Assembly (NCBI GenBank): GCA_001464665.1
Contig: LNDP01000023.1
Location: 284,157-348,156, forward strand
Length of the DNA stretch: 64,000 bases
From: Acidobacteria bacterium Ga0074141
Lineage (GTDB): Bacteria; Acidobacteriota; Blastocatellia; Pyrinomonadales; Pyrinomonadaceae
Direction of reading: 5' to 3'
The first letter of the stretch is position 1, and the number at the start of each line of letters is the position of its first letter. Made by a program: the position numbers and the translations under genes. The notes below the pieces were generated by a model. That model was given only the letters and a program-made list of their open reading frames with translations. It did no database searches and was not told the DNA's origin. Below are positions 7,921-16,849 of this stretch, in pieces.

Positions 7921-9198
7921 ATGAACTGGCGTGTTCGACAAATTGCAGTAATTGGGTGTCTGGCTTTTGCCGCGGCTTCCTCATCGGCGCTTGGACAGAC
8001 GGCCAGCCAGTGCTTGCCGCCCGCCGAATCTGCATTTAGGTCGATGAGCCGTGCCGAAATGGAGGCCTTGATTGCTGACGTCGCGGAAACAAACCCGGTA
8101 ATGATCGAGCGGCTACGCAACGACCCGGAACTGCGAAAAGCCCAGGTCGAGGATATTCGCGAGCTACTCGCGTTTGCGTCTGCGGCAGTAAAGGATGGCC
8201 TTGCTTCCGAAAACGTCAATTGTGCCGAACTCGCAAACCTTCGAGATGAGTTGGTCGCCGGCCACTTCTGGCTTGGGGACGGCGAGGCAAAGACGCTCTT
8301 CCGCGACACCATAAGCGAGGAGCAGGTCGCTGACTTCTGGAAAGGCAACAATACACAAGAAGCCGCGAGCCGCAAAGAACAGTTTGAACGGTTTCTTTCG
8401 GTCAAGCTCGCTTTGCTCGAGCGGCATTCGCCCGACGGCGAAGCTACGACAGTAGCACAGGAGGAACGCGTGCAGGCGGAGGACTTTTTCGCTCGGACAA
8501 AGATCGCCGTAAGGGAGTTTGAGTCACGGAAAGCTCAGCTTTCGGATGGAATCAAAGGCTTGATCGAGATGAACATCAAGCTTCAGCAGGCACAGTTCCT
8601 TGCTCGCCGTTATGCTGAAACGATCGGGAGCAAGATCTCTGCTTCCGATGATGAGATCGCCAAGTTCATTACCGCACGGCCGGAATTCGACAATTCTGCA
8701 AAAAAGGCCAAAGCGGAACAGATATTACTGCGTGCAAAAAAGGGCGAGGACTTTGCGGTATTAGCGAATGAATTCACCGAAGATCCGGGAAACCGCGATG
8801 AGAGCGGCAAGTTGGCGGGCGGGCTTTATAAAGGTGTAGGCCGAGGCGTCTTTCTTCCCGCGTTCGAGCAAGCAGCACTTTCGCTCAAACCCGGGGAAAT
8901 CTTCCCGACGTTGGTCGAGACCGACTTCGGTTTCCATGTGGTCAAACTCGAGCGAAAGGATTCGTCTGCCGATGGAACGTTCGACGTCCGGCATATTTTG
9001 ATCGATACGACCGTCGCCGATCCGGACGCCCCCGCAGGACGCGGACTGCCGGTTCGCGAATATGCTCGGCAGCAGATCGAAACTGAGAAAGAGCGAAAGC
9101 TTTTGGCCTCGCTTATCCAGACACACCAGATCACGGTGGCCGATGATTTTAGTCTGCCGGCGGCGACCGCGAAGCCGCAGCCGCGTAAAAAGAATTGA
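7921..9198 (+). CDS. Periplasmic parvulin-type peptidyl-prolyl isomerase
   Basis: This is an exported PpiC/SurA-like protein of 425 residues. The N-terminal signal peptide ends near ALGQ (residues 24-27). A helical chaperone-like region follows to about residue 240. A rotamase domain follows at about 245-350 (AEQILLRAKKGEDFAVLANEFTEDPGN, GGLYKGVGRGVFLPAFEQAALSLKPGE, TDFGFHVVKLE). A second weak rotamase-like start, FDVRHILIDT, appears near 355. Such proteins fold outer-membrane or periplasmic proteins. It lies between nuoK and nuoL on the same strand and is probably co-transcribed. The link to complex I, if any, is unknown. Confidence 0.85.
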   Translation: MNWRVRQIAVIGCLAFAAASSSALGQTASQCLPPAESAFRSMSRAEMEALIADVAETNPVMIERLRNDPELRKAQVEDIRELLAFASAAVKDGLASENVNCAELANLRDELVAGHFWLGDGEAKTLFRDTISEEQVADFWKGNNTQEAASRKEQFERFLSVKLALLERHSPDGEATTVAQEERVQAEDFFARTKIAVREFESRKAQLSDGIKGLIEMNIKLQQAQFLARRYAETIGSKISASDDEIAKFITARPEFDNSAKKAKAEQILLRAKKGEDFAVLANEFTEDPGNRDESGKLAGGLYKGVGRGVFLPAFEQAALSLKPGEIFPTLVETDFGFHVVKLERKDSSADGTFDVRHILIDTTVADPDAPAGRGLPVREYARQQIETEKERKLLASLIQTHQITVADDFSLPAATAKPQPRKKN

Positions 9199-9281
9199 AG
9201 ATCCGTTGAGGACTTTCTAACGGTTGCAGTTGGTCGTACGGGGAATTTTCAAGCGACACTGGACATACCCGGTGAATTGTA

Positions 9282-11444
9282 ATGATCGAGAATAATCTCT
9301 TAAGCATAATCATCTTCGCCCCGCTTGCCGGTGCGTTGATCAACTGGCTCATCGGCGGTCGGCTCAAGAACGAAATGTTCAGCGGGCTTGTGGCCTGCGG
9401 CTCTATCGCCATTTCGACCATCGTCGCGTTCTACCTCGCTTTTTTTGCGAACGGCGGGGCACTGTTTAACGAAAAGCCGACGCTTGATCACATTTGGACC
9501 TGGATCAACGTCGCCGGCTTCCGTGCCGATTTCGCCTTGGGCATGGATCCGCTCTCGGGCATTTATGCCTGCTTCATTACCTTCGTCGGGCTCTTGATCC
9601 ACATCTTCGCGACCGGATATATGCACGGCGACAGTGGGTTCTACCGCTTTTTCGCGTACCTGAACCTTTTCATGTTCGCGATGCTGACGCTCGTCCTGGC
9701 GGATAACTACCTGCTTATGTTCGTCGGCTGGGAAGGCGTCGGGCTTTGCTCTTATCTGCTGATCGGTTACTACGTCAAAAAGAACGAAGCCCGCGAAGCG
9801 GCCAAGAAGGCGTTCGTGATGAACCGCATCGGCGACTGGGGCGTGCTGATGGGCATCTTTCTCATCTTTACGCTTACGGGTTCGATCTCATTCTTTGACA
9901 AGACCGTTGACGGCGTCGAGGTCCAGAGCGTTTTCACCTACGTGCTCGCCAATATGCAGGCTGAGCCCTTCACCTGGGGAGCGATCATCGCCGGCGGCCT
10001 GACCTCGATCGGCGTTCTGCTTTTCATCGGCGCGACCGGTAAATCTGCACAGATACCGCTCCTGACCTGGCTTCCGGACGCGATGGCCGGCCCGACGCCC
10101 GTCTCGGCACTCATCCACGCCGCGACGATGGTCACCGCGGGCGTTTATCTCGTCGTCCGCTCGAACGCGATCTATCAGCTTTCGCCGACCGCGATGTGGA
10201 TCATCGCCGTAATCGGTGCCGCGACCGCTATATTTGCCGCGACCATCGCCATTGCCCAAAACGATATCAAGAAGGTGCTCGCCTATTCGACCGTTTCGCA
10301 GCTCGGCTTTATGTTCCTTGCCGCGGGCGTCGGGGCTTTCGTCGTTGCGATCTTCCACGTGATGACCCACGCCTTCTTTAAGGCACTTCTCTTCCTCGGT
10401 TCGGGCTCCGTCATCCACGGAATGCACCACGAGCAGGACATGCGCAAGATGGGCAATCTGCGCAAATATATGCCGATCACCTTCATAACGATGGTGATGG
10501 GCTGGCTCGCCATCGCCGGCATCCCGATCTGGGCCGGTTTTTTCTCAAAGGACGAGGTACTTTACAAGACCTTTGCCGCCGATAAATATTTCCAGAACGG
10601 CTACTTCCCCGGCAATGAAATGCTCTGGGGCGTCGCGGTTGTGACCGCCATCCTGACCGCCATTTATATGACGCGGATGATGGTGATGACATTCTGGGGC
10701 GAAGAGCGTTTCCATGAAGTATTGCCGGGCGAAGAACATCACGGCCACCACGATGAAGCTCACGCGGACGCTCACGGTGCCGAGAATCACGACGCTCATG
10801 CCGACGATGACGACGAGCACCACGCACTTCCGCCAGACTTTAAGCCGCACGAATCGCCGTGGGTGATGACCGTTCCGCTGATCATTCTTGCATTTCTCTC
10901 GACCGTCGGAGGATTGGTCGGAATACCGTATGCGATGAGCTCGCTTGTCGGCGTTAAGGACGCGAACGTCTTCGCGAATACGCTTGAGCCCGTCGTCGCT
11001 GAGGTCCAAACACCGGCCGCGCAAAAGGCCCGCGAGAATGCCAAGGCGCATTCGCCTGAGGCCGTAAGCACGGAGCGTTGGCTCGCTTTGCTCTCGACCG
11101 TTCTTGCCGCCGTCGGCATCGCCATCGGCTTTGCCCTCTTCCGCAACAATCCGCTCCGGACAATGCCGAAGATCCTCGAGGATAAGTGGCGGCTCGACGA
11201 GCTTTACAACGGCTACATCGTCGATCCGCTGACGCGGCTCTCGACCAATACCTTGTGGAAAGGCTTTGACCTCGGTTTCATCGACGGCATCGTCAATGGC
11301 ATCGGCAGCTTCGTCTCCGAGCTCGGCGGCATCGCGCGAAACATTCAGGGCGGATTTGTCCGCTCTTATGCGGCGTTCATCATCGGCGGCGCAGTTCTGG
11401 TGCTCGGTTATTTCGTTTATTACGGCTATAAGCTGATCGGCTAG
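9282..11444 (+). CDS. nuoL: NADH-quinone oxidoreductase subunit L
   Basis: This is the largest antiporter-like membrane subunit of complex I, carrying the long lateral helix. It is 720 residues with about 16 hydrophobic helices. The motifs MFVGWEGVGLCSYLLIGYY and LTWLPDAMAGPTPVSALIHAATMVTAGVYLV are diagnostic. A His/Asp/Glu-rich loop occupies about residues 484-525 (many His in EEHHGHHDEAHADAHG and onward), longer than in the E. coli protein and possibly metal-binding. It is preceded by an 83-base gap and followed by an SH3-like gene 10 bases later. Confidence 0.97.
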   Translation: MIENNLLSIIIFAPLAGALINWLIGGRLKNEMFSGLVACGSIAISTIVAFYLAFFANGGALFNEKPTLDHIWTWINVAGFRADFALGMDPLSGIYACFITFVGLLIHIFATGYMHGDSGFYRFFAYLNLFMFAMLTLVLADNYLLMFVGWEGVGLCSYLLIGYYVKKNEAREAAKKAFVMNRIGDWGVLMGIFLIFTLTGSISFFDKTVDGVEVQSVFTYVLANMQAEPFTWGAIIAGGLTSIGVLLFIGATGKSAQIPLLTWLPDAMAGPTPVSALIHAATMVTAGVYLVVRSNAIYQLSPTAMWIIAVIGAATAIFAATIAIAQNDIKKVLAYSTVSQLGFMFLAAGVGAFVVAIFHVMTHAFFKALLFLGSGSVIHGMHHEQDMRKMGNLRKYMPITFITMVMGWLAIAGIPIWAGFFSKDEVLYKTFAADKYFQNGYFPGNEMLWGVAVVTAILTAIYMTRMMVMTFWGEERFHEVLPGEEHHGHHDEAHADAHGAENHDAHADDDDEHHALPPDFKPHESPWVMTVPLIILAFLSTVGGLVGIPYAMSSLVGVKDANVFANTLEPVVAEVQTPAAQKARENAKAHSPEAVSTERWLALLSTVLAAVGIAIGFALFRNNPLRTMPKILEDKWRLDELYNGYIVDPLTRLSTNTLWKGFDLGFIDGIVNGIGSFVSELGGIARNIQGGFVRSYAAFIIGGAVLVLGYFVYYGYKLIG

Positions 11445-11454
11445 TTTTTGGTTT

Positions 11455-12075
11455 ATGCGTTTCTTCCGAACGTTTCTTACTCTTTTGTTATTTGCTGTCG
11501 CAGCGTCGGCGGCTGCTGCTCAATCCGTTAAGAGCGGCGAATATGGCAGCCTAACCATTGGCAAGGATGCAAAAGGCCGTCTTACCGGGCATTTCTATGA
11601 AGCTCTCGGTGTCGAGGACGAAGGCAAACCGCGTTTCACCTGCGGCTTTCTGCTTCAGGCAGAGCCTGCATCCGATGGCGAATACACGGTGATGACGTGG
11701 CATCCCAACAGCCCGGCCGAGCCGATCTTCGGCAAGCTGATCGCCGTCTCTGGCGGAGTGCTGCTCCGGCTTGATGAGACCCACGGCGGCTGCGGAATGG
11801 TCGCTCCGGACATCTCTTCGGAAGAAGGTGAGCGGTTCGAGCTGACCTCGGCCGGTGATTGGATCGCCGCCGGTTGGGTGCGTTCGCCACAGGCCTTCTT
11901 TCACAAGGAAGCAAAAGCGAGTGCCCGCGAGCGTGCCTTCATCGTCAAGGACGACCTAGTTGTGATCATGGCCCGCCGCGGCGATTGGGCCGATGTAAAA
12001 TACACGAACTCCGCCGGCCGTACGACACGGGGCTGGATAAAACTGGAAGATCTTTACCCGGACGAACCGTTCTAA
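11455..12075 (+). CDS. Secreted SH3-like domain protein
   Basis: This is a 206-residue protein with a signal peptide (MRFFRTFLTLLLFAVAASAAAAQ) and a C-terminal segment, from about 150 on, that resembles a bacterial SH3 (FIVKDDLVVIMARRGDWADVKYTNSAGRTTRGWIKLEDL). The middle region (KSGEYGSLTIGKDAKGRLTGHFYE, later a Cys-containing MTWHPNSPAEP stretch) is not recognised. SH3 domains of this type usually bind cell-wall or protein ligands. It lies between nuoL and nuoM in the same direction. I cannot assign a specific function. Confidence 0.7.
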   Translation: MRFFRTFLTLLLFAVAASAAAAQSVKSGEYGSLTIGKDAKGRLTGHFYEALGVEDEGKPRFTCGFLLQAEPASDGEYTVMTWHPNSPAEPIFGKLIAVSGGVLLRLDETHGGCGMVAPDISSEEGERFELTSAGDWIAAGWVRSPQAFFHKEAKASARERAFIVKDDLVVIMARRGDWADVKYTNSAGRTTRGWIKLEDLYPDEPF

Positions 12076-12093
12076 ACGCCGCAAAAAACTGTA

Positions 12094-13686
12094 ATGGACT
12101 TTGTATCTGAAAATCTTTTGACCTTGCTGATCCTGCTGCCGGTTTTCGGCGCCGTGGGCCTTCTCGCCCATCAGATGTTTTGGAAGCAGGAAGAGCATCT
12201 CAAGTGGGTCACACTCGCCATCACGGTCGTGATCTTCCTCCTCTCGCTGCTGCTGCTCGGCGATGGCGGAACGAAAGCAGGCGGCTTCGCGTTCGTCAAG
12301 AACGTCCCGTGGATCGAGGCGATCAACACGAATTATCACGTCGGCATTGACGGGCTGAGCCTCTGGCTGGTCATTCTTACGACGTTCATAATGCCGATCG
12401 CGATCCTCTCGACCTGGCATGCCGTCGAGAAGCGGCCGCTGGCGTTTTATGCGTTTCTACTTCTGCTCCAGAGCGCAATGATCGGCGTTTTTGTCTCGCT
12501 TGACCTGCTGGTCTTCTATTTGTTCTTTGAGGCCTCGCTCGTCCCGATGTTCTTTCTCATCGGCATCTGGGGCGGAGCGAACCGTATCTACGCCGCGGTC
12601 AAGTTCTTTATCTTTACGGCCGTCGGCAGCCTTCTGATGCTCGTCGCGATCATCGCGCTTTACTTCATGCATCAGCAGGCGACCGGCGTCGGCACCTTCG
12701 ATTTCGTCACGCTGCTCGGCTCTATCGAATCCGGAACGCTCGCCTTCTCGGCCTCGACCGGACTGCTGCTCTTCATCGCGTTCGCCCTTGCGTTCTCGAT
12801 CAAGGTGCCGCTCTTCCCGTTCCACACATGGCTTCCGGATGCACACACCGAGGCACCGACGGCCGGCTCCGTGATCCTTGCGGCCGTTCTGCTCAAGATG
12901 GGAACCTACGGGCTGATGCGGTTCAATTTTCCGCTCTTTCCCGAAGCGGCCCGCGAGCTTGCCCCGATCTTCATCATTCTTGCGATCATCGGCATTATCT
13001 ACGGTGCCCTCGTCGCGATGGTCCAGCCGGACGTAAAGCGGCTCGTCGCTTATTCATCGGTTGCCCACATGGGCTTTGTCATCCTCGGGATGTTCTCGTT
13101 CACCGAATGGGGAATGCAGGGCGCACTTTACCAGATGCTCAACCACGGCATCTCGACCGGTGCACTCTTCCTGCTCGTCGGCTTTATTTACGAACGCCGG
13201 CATACCCGCGAGATCAGCGAATTCGGCGGGCTCGCGAACGTGATGCCGATCTATGCGACCTTTTTCGTCATTACGGCGATGTCGTCGATCGGCCTGCCGT
13301 TCCTTAATGGTTTCGTCGGTGAGTTCCTGATCATGGTCGGGATGTGGAAGTCGTCGATCCTCGCCGTCACCGCAACCGCCAACTGGAACTACATCGCCAC
13401 CATGGCAGCCGGAACCGGCGTTATCTTCGCCGCCGTCTATCTGCTCTGGATGATCCAGCGGGTCTTCTTCGGCAAGGTGACCAACGAAAAGAATCGCATT
13501 TTGACGGACCTGACTCCGCGTGAGATCGGCATCATGATCCCGCTTCTTTTCCTGATGGTCTTCATGGGTGTCTATCCGCGTCCGTTCCTTGATCGCTCGC
13601 GTGACGCGGTCGTCGCCATTCAGGAACGCGTTGTGAAACAGGCCGGCGGAACGGTCGAGGTGGTTGAGACCTTCGAAAAGGAATAG
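12094..13686 (+). CDS. nuoM: NADH-quinone oxidoreductase subunit M
   Basis: This is an antiporter-like proton-pumping subunit of complex I with 530 residues and about 14 helices. It contains the family motifs VGIDGLSLWLVILTTFIMP, FFEASLVPMFFLIGIWGG, FHTWLPDAHTEAPTAGSVILAAVLLKMGTYG and VAYSSVAHMGFVILG. These include the conserved Glu and Lys residues of the proton channel. It starts 18 bases after the SH3-like gene and is followed 21 bases later by nuoN. Confidence 0.98.
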   Translation: MDFVSENLLTLLILLPVFGAVGLLAHQMFWKQEEHLKWVTLAITVVIFLLSLLLLGDGGTKAGGFAFVKNVPWIEAINTNYHVGIDGLSLWLVILTTFIMPIAILSTWHAVEKRPLAFYAFLLLLQSAMIGVFVSLDLLVFYLFFEASLVPMFFLIGIWGGANRIYAAVKFFIFTAVGSLLMLVAIIALYFMHQQATGVGTFDFVTLLGSIESGTLAFSASTGLLLFIAFALAFSIKVPLFPFHTWLPDAHTEAPTAGSVILAAVLLKMGTYGLMRFNFPLFPEAARELAPIFIILAIIGIIYGALVAMVQPDVKRLVAYSSVAHMGFVILGMFSFTEWGMQGALYQMLNHGISTGALFLLVGFIYERRHTREISEFGGLANVMPIYATFFVITAMSSIGLPFLNGFVGEFLIMVGMWKSSILAVTATANWNYIATMAAGTGVIFAAVYLLWMIQRVFFGKVTNEKNRILTDLTPREIGIMIPLLFLMVFMGVYPRPFLDRSRDAVVAIQERVVKQAGGTVEVVETFEKE

Positions 13687-13707
13687 CGGCCTAAGAATAA
13701 AGTTTCT

Positions 13708-15234
13708 ATGCAATTGTCTGACCCGAACGTAAATCTTTTGATCATAATGCCGGAGATCATCATCGCCCTGACCGGCGTTATCGTGATGCTCTACGATTGC
13801 TTTTTCCCGAAGAACCGCGGGATAACCGGCACGATGTCGCTCATCGGCATTGCGGCGGCTGCCATCTCAATCGCCCTTATATGGCCCGGCGGCTCGGTGC
13901 CCGCAAGTGCCTGGGGCGGAATGATCGTTCATGACAGCCTCCGGTTGAGTTTCTCGGTCGTATTTTTGCTCGTTGCGGCTCTTACGATTCTGGTCTCAAG
14001 CGTCTGGATCGAACGCGAAGACGTGCCCGGCGGGGAATATCACGCACTGCTGCTCTTCGCGACATTCGGTATGCTCCTGATGTCCTCGGGCAATGACCTC
14101 GTCATTATTTTCCTTGGGCTTGAGACGCTTTCCATCGCCACTTACGTAATGGCCGGGCTTCGCAAATCGGACCTCAAGTCGAATGAATCTGCGATGAAAT
14201 ATTTCATCCTCGGCTCGCTCGCCTCGGCGTTTTTGCTTTACGGAATGGCATTGATCTATGGAGCGACCGGTACGATGAACATTACCGAGATCGCCGCGAA
14301 GGTGGCCGACCCGAACTTCCCTGCCCTTCTGCTCGTTGGTGCGGCGATGCTTATTGTCGGCTTCGGTTTCAAGGTCGCGGCCGCTCCGTTCCACGTTTGG
14401 GCACCAGACGTTTATGAAGGTGCTCCTTCGCCCGTTACCGGCTTTATGGCCGCCGGGCCGAAAGCCGCCGCGTTCGCCTCGTTCCTTCGCATCTTTGTCA
14501 TCGGCTTCCCGGTGGTCGGCGGGCTTGAGGCAGCGGGCTATCTAAACTATTCCTGGACGACCGCACTTGCCGTAATGGCGATCGCAACGATGACCGTCGG
14601 AAACGTCGCGGCGATAATGCAGAACAACGTCAAGCGTATGCTTGCGTATTCTTCGATCTCGCACGCGGGCTATGCACTCGTCGGATTTGTCGGAGCGGGC
14701 GTTGCTCTAACCCAATCGAACCGCGACGCCGCCATCGCTGCCGTGGCGTTCTATATGCTTTCTTACGCTGTGGCGAACATTGGCTCATTTGCCATCATCA
14801 CCTTGCTGGGACAAAAGAACGACCGCCGAACCGAGTTTGAGGACTTCAACGGCATCGGCTTTAAATCACCCGTGCTCGCCTTTACGCTTTCGCTCTTTAT
14901 GCTCAGCCTCCTCGGGCTGCCGCTGACCGCGGGCTTTATCGGTAAGGTGCTCGTCTTCCGGCCCGCTCTCGAGGCCAACAACCCGCTGCTGACGATAATG
15001 GTCGTCGCCGCCGTTATCAATACAGCGATCTCCGCTTACTATTACCTGCGTATGATCGTCGTGATGTTCTTCAAGGAGCGTGCGACCGATTGGGTCGAGC
15101 CGCGAATCCCCTCGGCACTTGCCGCGGCGATCCTGGTTACGGTCATCGGCACATTCTATTTCGGCATATTTGGTAATCGTGTCATCGAGCGTTTCAGCAC
15201 GCAGCCGATCGCCGAAGCCGTTTCACAAAGGTAA
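13708..15234 (+). CDS. nuoN: NADH-quinone oxidoreductase subunit N
   Basis: This is the third antiporter-like membrane subunit of complex I, with 508 residues and about 14 helices. It shows FLGLETLSIATYVMAGLRK, the conserved channel segment FKVAAAPFHVWAPDVYEGAPSPVTGFMA, and MLAYSSISHAGYALVG. It is the last nuo gene and is followed directly by a strong intrinsic terminator at 15244-15288. Confidence 0.98.
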   Translation: MQLSDPNVNLLIIMPEIIIALTGVIVMLYDCFFPKNRGITGTMSLIGIAAAAISIALIWPGGSVPASAWGGMIVHDSLRLSFSVVFLLVAALTILVSSVWIEREDVPGGEYHALLLFATFGMLLMSSGNDLVIIFLGLETLSIATYVMAGLRKSDLKSNESAMKYFILGSLASAFLLYGMALIYGATGTMNITEIAAKVADPNFPALLLVGAAMLIVGFGFKVAAAPFHVWAPDVYEGAPSPVTGFMAAGPKAAAFASFLRIFVIGFPVVGGLEAAGYLNYSWTTALAVMAIATMTVGNVAAIMQNNVKRMLAYSSISHAGYALVGFVGAGVALTQSNRDAAIAAVAFYMLSYAVANIGSFAIITLLGQKNDRRTEFEDFNGIGFKSPVLAFTLSLFMLSLLGLPLTAGFIGKVLVFRPALEANNPLLTIMVVAAVINTAISAYYYLRMIVVMFFKERATDWVEPRIPSALAAAILVTVIGTFYFGIFGNRVIERFSTQPIAEAVSQR

Positions 15235-15243
15235 TTCCGACAT

Positions 15244-15288
15244 GCCGGATGCCGTCGCGTTTGCGGCTGCATCCGGCTTTTCTATTTT
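15244..15288 (+). terminator. Intrinsic terminator of the nuo operon
   Basis: A 9-bp perfect stem (GCCGGATGC at 15244-15252 with GCATCCGGC at 15269-15277) is followed by CTTTTCTATTTT. It begins ten bases after the nuoN stop and fits a rho-independent terminator for the whole operon. Confidence 0.85.
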
Positions 15289-15309
15289 AAATTCAGGTGC
15301 CCGGACGGG

Positions 15310-15789
15310 ATGATGACAGGAGCTGCAGAGATACGAAATGCCATCGGCGAAAACTGGATACCGCACATCTACGCGGACCGCGTTCGCCCGCTGCGGACCC
15401 GAGCCTTTGAGATGGACATCGCCGAACGCGAGACTTCGCCCGTAATAATGGACACTCTGCTCGGCTGCGAGTTGAAGGTCGGCCGTGTCCGCCTGCAATG
15501 CCCAACACGTCCCGTCGCCCGCTATCTGGCCGTTTTTGCCCGGCTCGGCTGCCGCAAGGTCGCTGTTCCCTACGACATAACCCGGATACCGGAACTCGCC
15601 GAAGAATTTGAGGCCGCATGGGCAAATACCGAGTCGCAGATCGTCTCCACAATTGCAGGGCTTTCGCCGCAAGCGGCCGGCCGAGTGCGGGCCGCCGTAG
15701 TGCGCGAGATGCGTGCGGAGATCGCCAAGATCGGCTCCGGTGAGATCATGCCGCTCTTTGAGACCTCGACCAAGCAAAGGAAAGACTGA
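15310..15789 (+). CDS. Conserved hypothetical protein
   Basis: This is a 159-residue protein that I do not recognise. It has no signal peptide or membrane helix and looks like a soluble alpha+beta protein. Features are MDTLLGCELKVGRVRLQCPTRPVARYLAVFARLGCRKVAVPYDIT in the middle and an Ala/Arg-rich helical C-terminus. Two start codons lie in tandem (15310 and 15313). It lies between the nuo terminator and the amidotransferase gene, on the same strand as the latter. Whether it is functionally tied to that gene is unknown. Confidence 0.6.
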   Translation: MMTGAAEIRNAIGENWIPHIYADRVRPLRTRAFEMDIAERETSPVIMDTLLGCELKVGRVRLQCPTRPVARYLAVFARLGCRKVAVPYDITRIPELAEEFEAAWANTESQIVSTIAGLSPQAAGRVRAAVVREMRAEIAKIGSGEIMPLFETSTKQRKD

Positions 15790-15806
15790 TATAATCATCA
15801 AATGGT

Positions 15807-15832
15807 CCGTAACCCGGTATTACGGGTTACGG
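15807..15832. promoter_or_regulatory. 10-bp inverted repeat upstream of amidotransferase
   Basis: The 68-base gap before the amidotransferase gene holds a perfect inverted repeat: CCGTAACCCG (15807-15816) and CGGGTTACGG (15823-15832), separated by six bases. A third half-site-like CGGGTTAACG follows at 15846. No T-run follows, so it is more like an operator or an RNA hairpin in the leader than a terminator. Confidence 0.55.
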
Positions 15833-15857
15833 AACAGTTCATTTCGGGTTAACGATT

Positions 15858-16769
15858 ATGTTCGATGCCGTTCGCCAAGCCGCCGTCCGAGAAGAGTTGC
15901 CGTTCCCGCACGGGAACCGCACCTTCTGTCTCTACGAGCCGATCGAAAAAACGATCGACAGCGCCCGCGTACTGATCGTCAACAATCTGCTTCGCTATGA
16001 AAGCGACCTCTCGCCGCTGGCACACGAGGAATGGCAGGATTCGATCCCCTCACGCCTTCGTTTTGAACGCAAGGTCGCTGGAATGGCGACCGACAACATT
16101 GCACAGAACCTCAACCGGTTAGTGCGTTCGCCGAAATCGACCACCGTGCATCTTTCTGAGATCGCCAGGGCCGTAGCCGATTTTCGCCCCGAGGCGATCG
16201 TCCTGAGCGGAACTTTCAGCGATTTTGACTACTACAATCCGGAGCACATCGAGAGCTTCAAGGAGTTCATCCACACAACGAAGCTCCCCGTGCTCGCCAT
16301 CTGCGGGGCGCACCAGCTTGTCGGCGTCGCGTATGGCTCGGAGCTCAAAACGCTCGATGGTCTTGAGCTGCACGAAAAGCGAGCGGACCGGCTCGTCGAA
16401 TACCAGTATCGCTTCGTCAAGATCACCGACCGCTCGGACCCGATCTTCGATGGGATCGACGATACGATGTCCGGGGTTTGGCAGGATTACACAAAAGAAA
16501 GCGACGTGCTCCGCGTTTGGCAGAACCATGGCGTCCAGGTTATGGGCGTGCCCGAAGGCTTCCACCTGCTCGCGACCTCGTATCTTTGCCGGAATCAGAT
16601 GATGGTCAAAAGGTCCGATGGCCAGTTGATCTACTGCGTACAGTTTCACCTCGAGAAATCTTTCGAGGATTGGTCAAAGAACCCAACCCGCTGGGAACAC
16701 CCGAACGAGTCCCGCGACGGCCGCATCCTCTTCGAAAATTTCCTCAAGCTCGCAAAGCAGCACCGATAG
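15858..16769 (+). CDS. Class I glutamine amidotransferase-like protein
   Basis: This is a 303-residue stand-alone GATase1-fold protein. The nucleophile elbow is AICGAHQL with C149, and the catalytic His is H264 in VQFHLEKSF, so a working Cys-His pair is likely. The central VLSGTFSDFDYYN segment resembles GuaA-type amidotransferase domains. No synthase domain is attached and the amination partner is not obvious. The first 100 residues (RTFCLYEPIEKTIDSARVLIVNN) are not typical of GuaA. It is convergent with the ybdK-type gene, with a bidirectional terminator between them. Confidence 0.8.
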   Translation: MFDAVRQAAVREELPFPHGNRTFCLYEPIEKTIDSARVLIVNNLLRYESDLSPLAHEEWQDSIPSRLRFERKVAGMATDNIAQNLNRLVRSPKSTTVHLSEIARAVADFRPEAIVLSGTFSDFDYYNPEHIESFKEFIHTTKLPVLAICGAHQLVGVAYGSELKTLDGLELHEKRADRLVEYQYRFVKITDRSDPIFDGIDDTMSGVWQDYTKESDVLRVWQNHGVQVMGVPEGFHLLATSYLCRNQMMVKRSDGQLIYCVQFHLEKSFEDWSKNPTRWEHPNESRDGRILFENFLKLAKQHR

Positions 16770-16785
16770 TCGGAGACTAAAATTG

Positions 16786-16823
16786 AAAAGGTGGCGGCCC
16801 CGAGATCCGAGGCCACCTTTTTC
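16786..16823. terminator. Bidirectional intrinsic terminator
   Basis: An 8-bp perfect stem (AAGGTGGC at 16788-16795 and GCCACCTT at 16812-16819) is flanked by A-runs on the left and T-runs on the right. It can therefore end transcription of both convergent genes, the amidotransferase from the left and the YbdK-type ligase from the right. Confidence 0.85.
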
Positions 16824-16849
16824 GTTGCTTCTACGAAACCATCGTCAAT

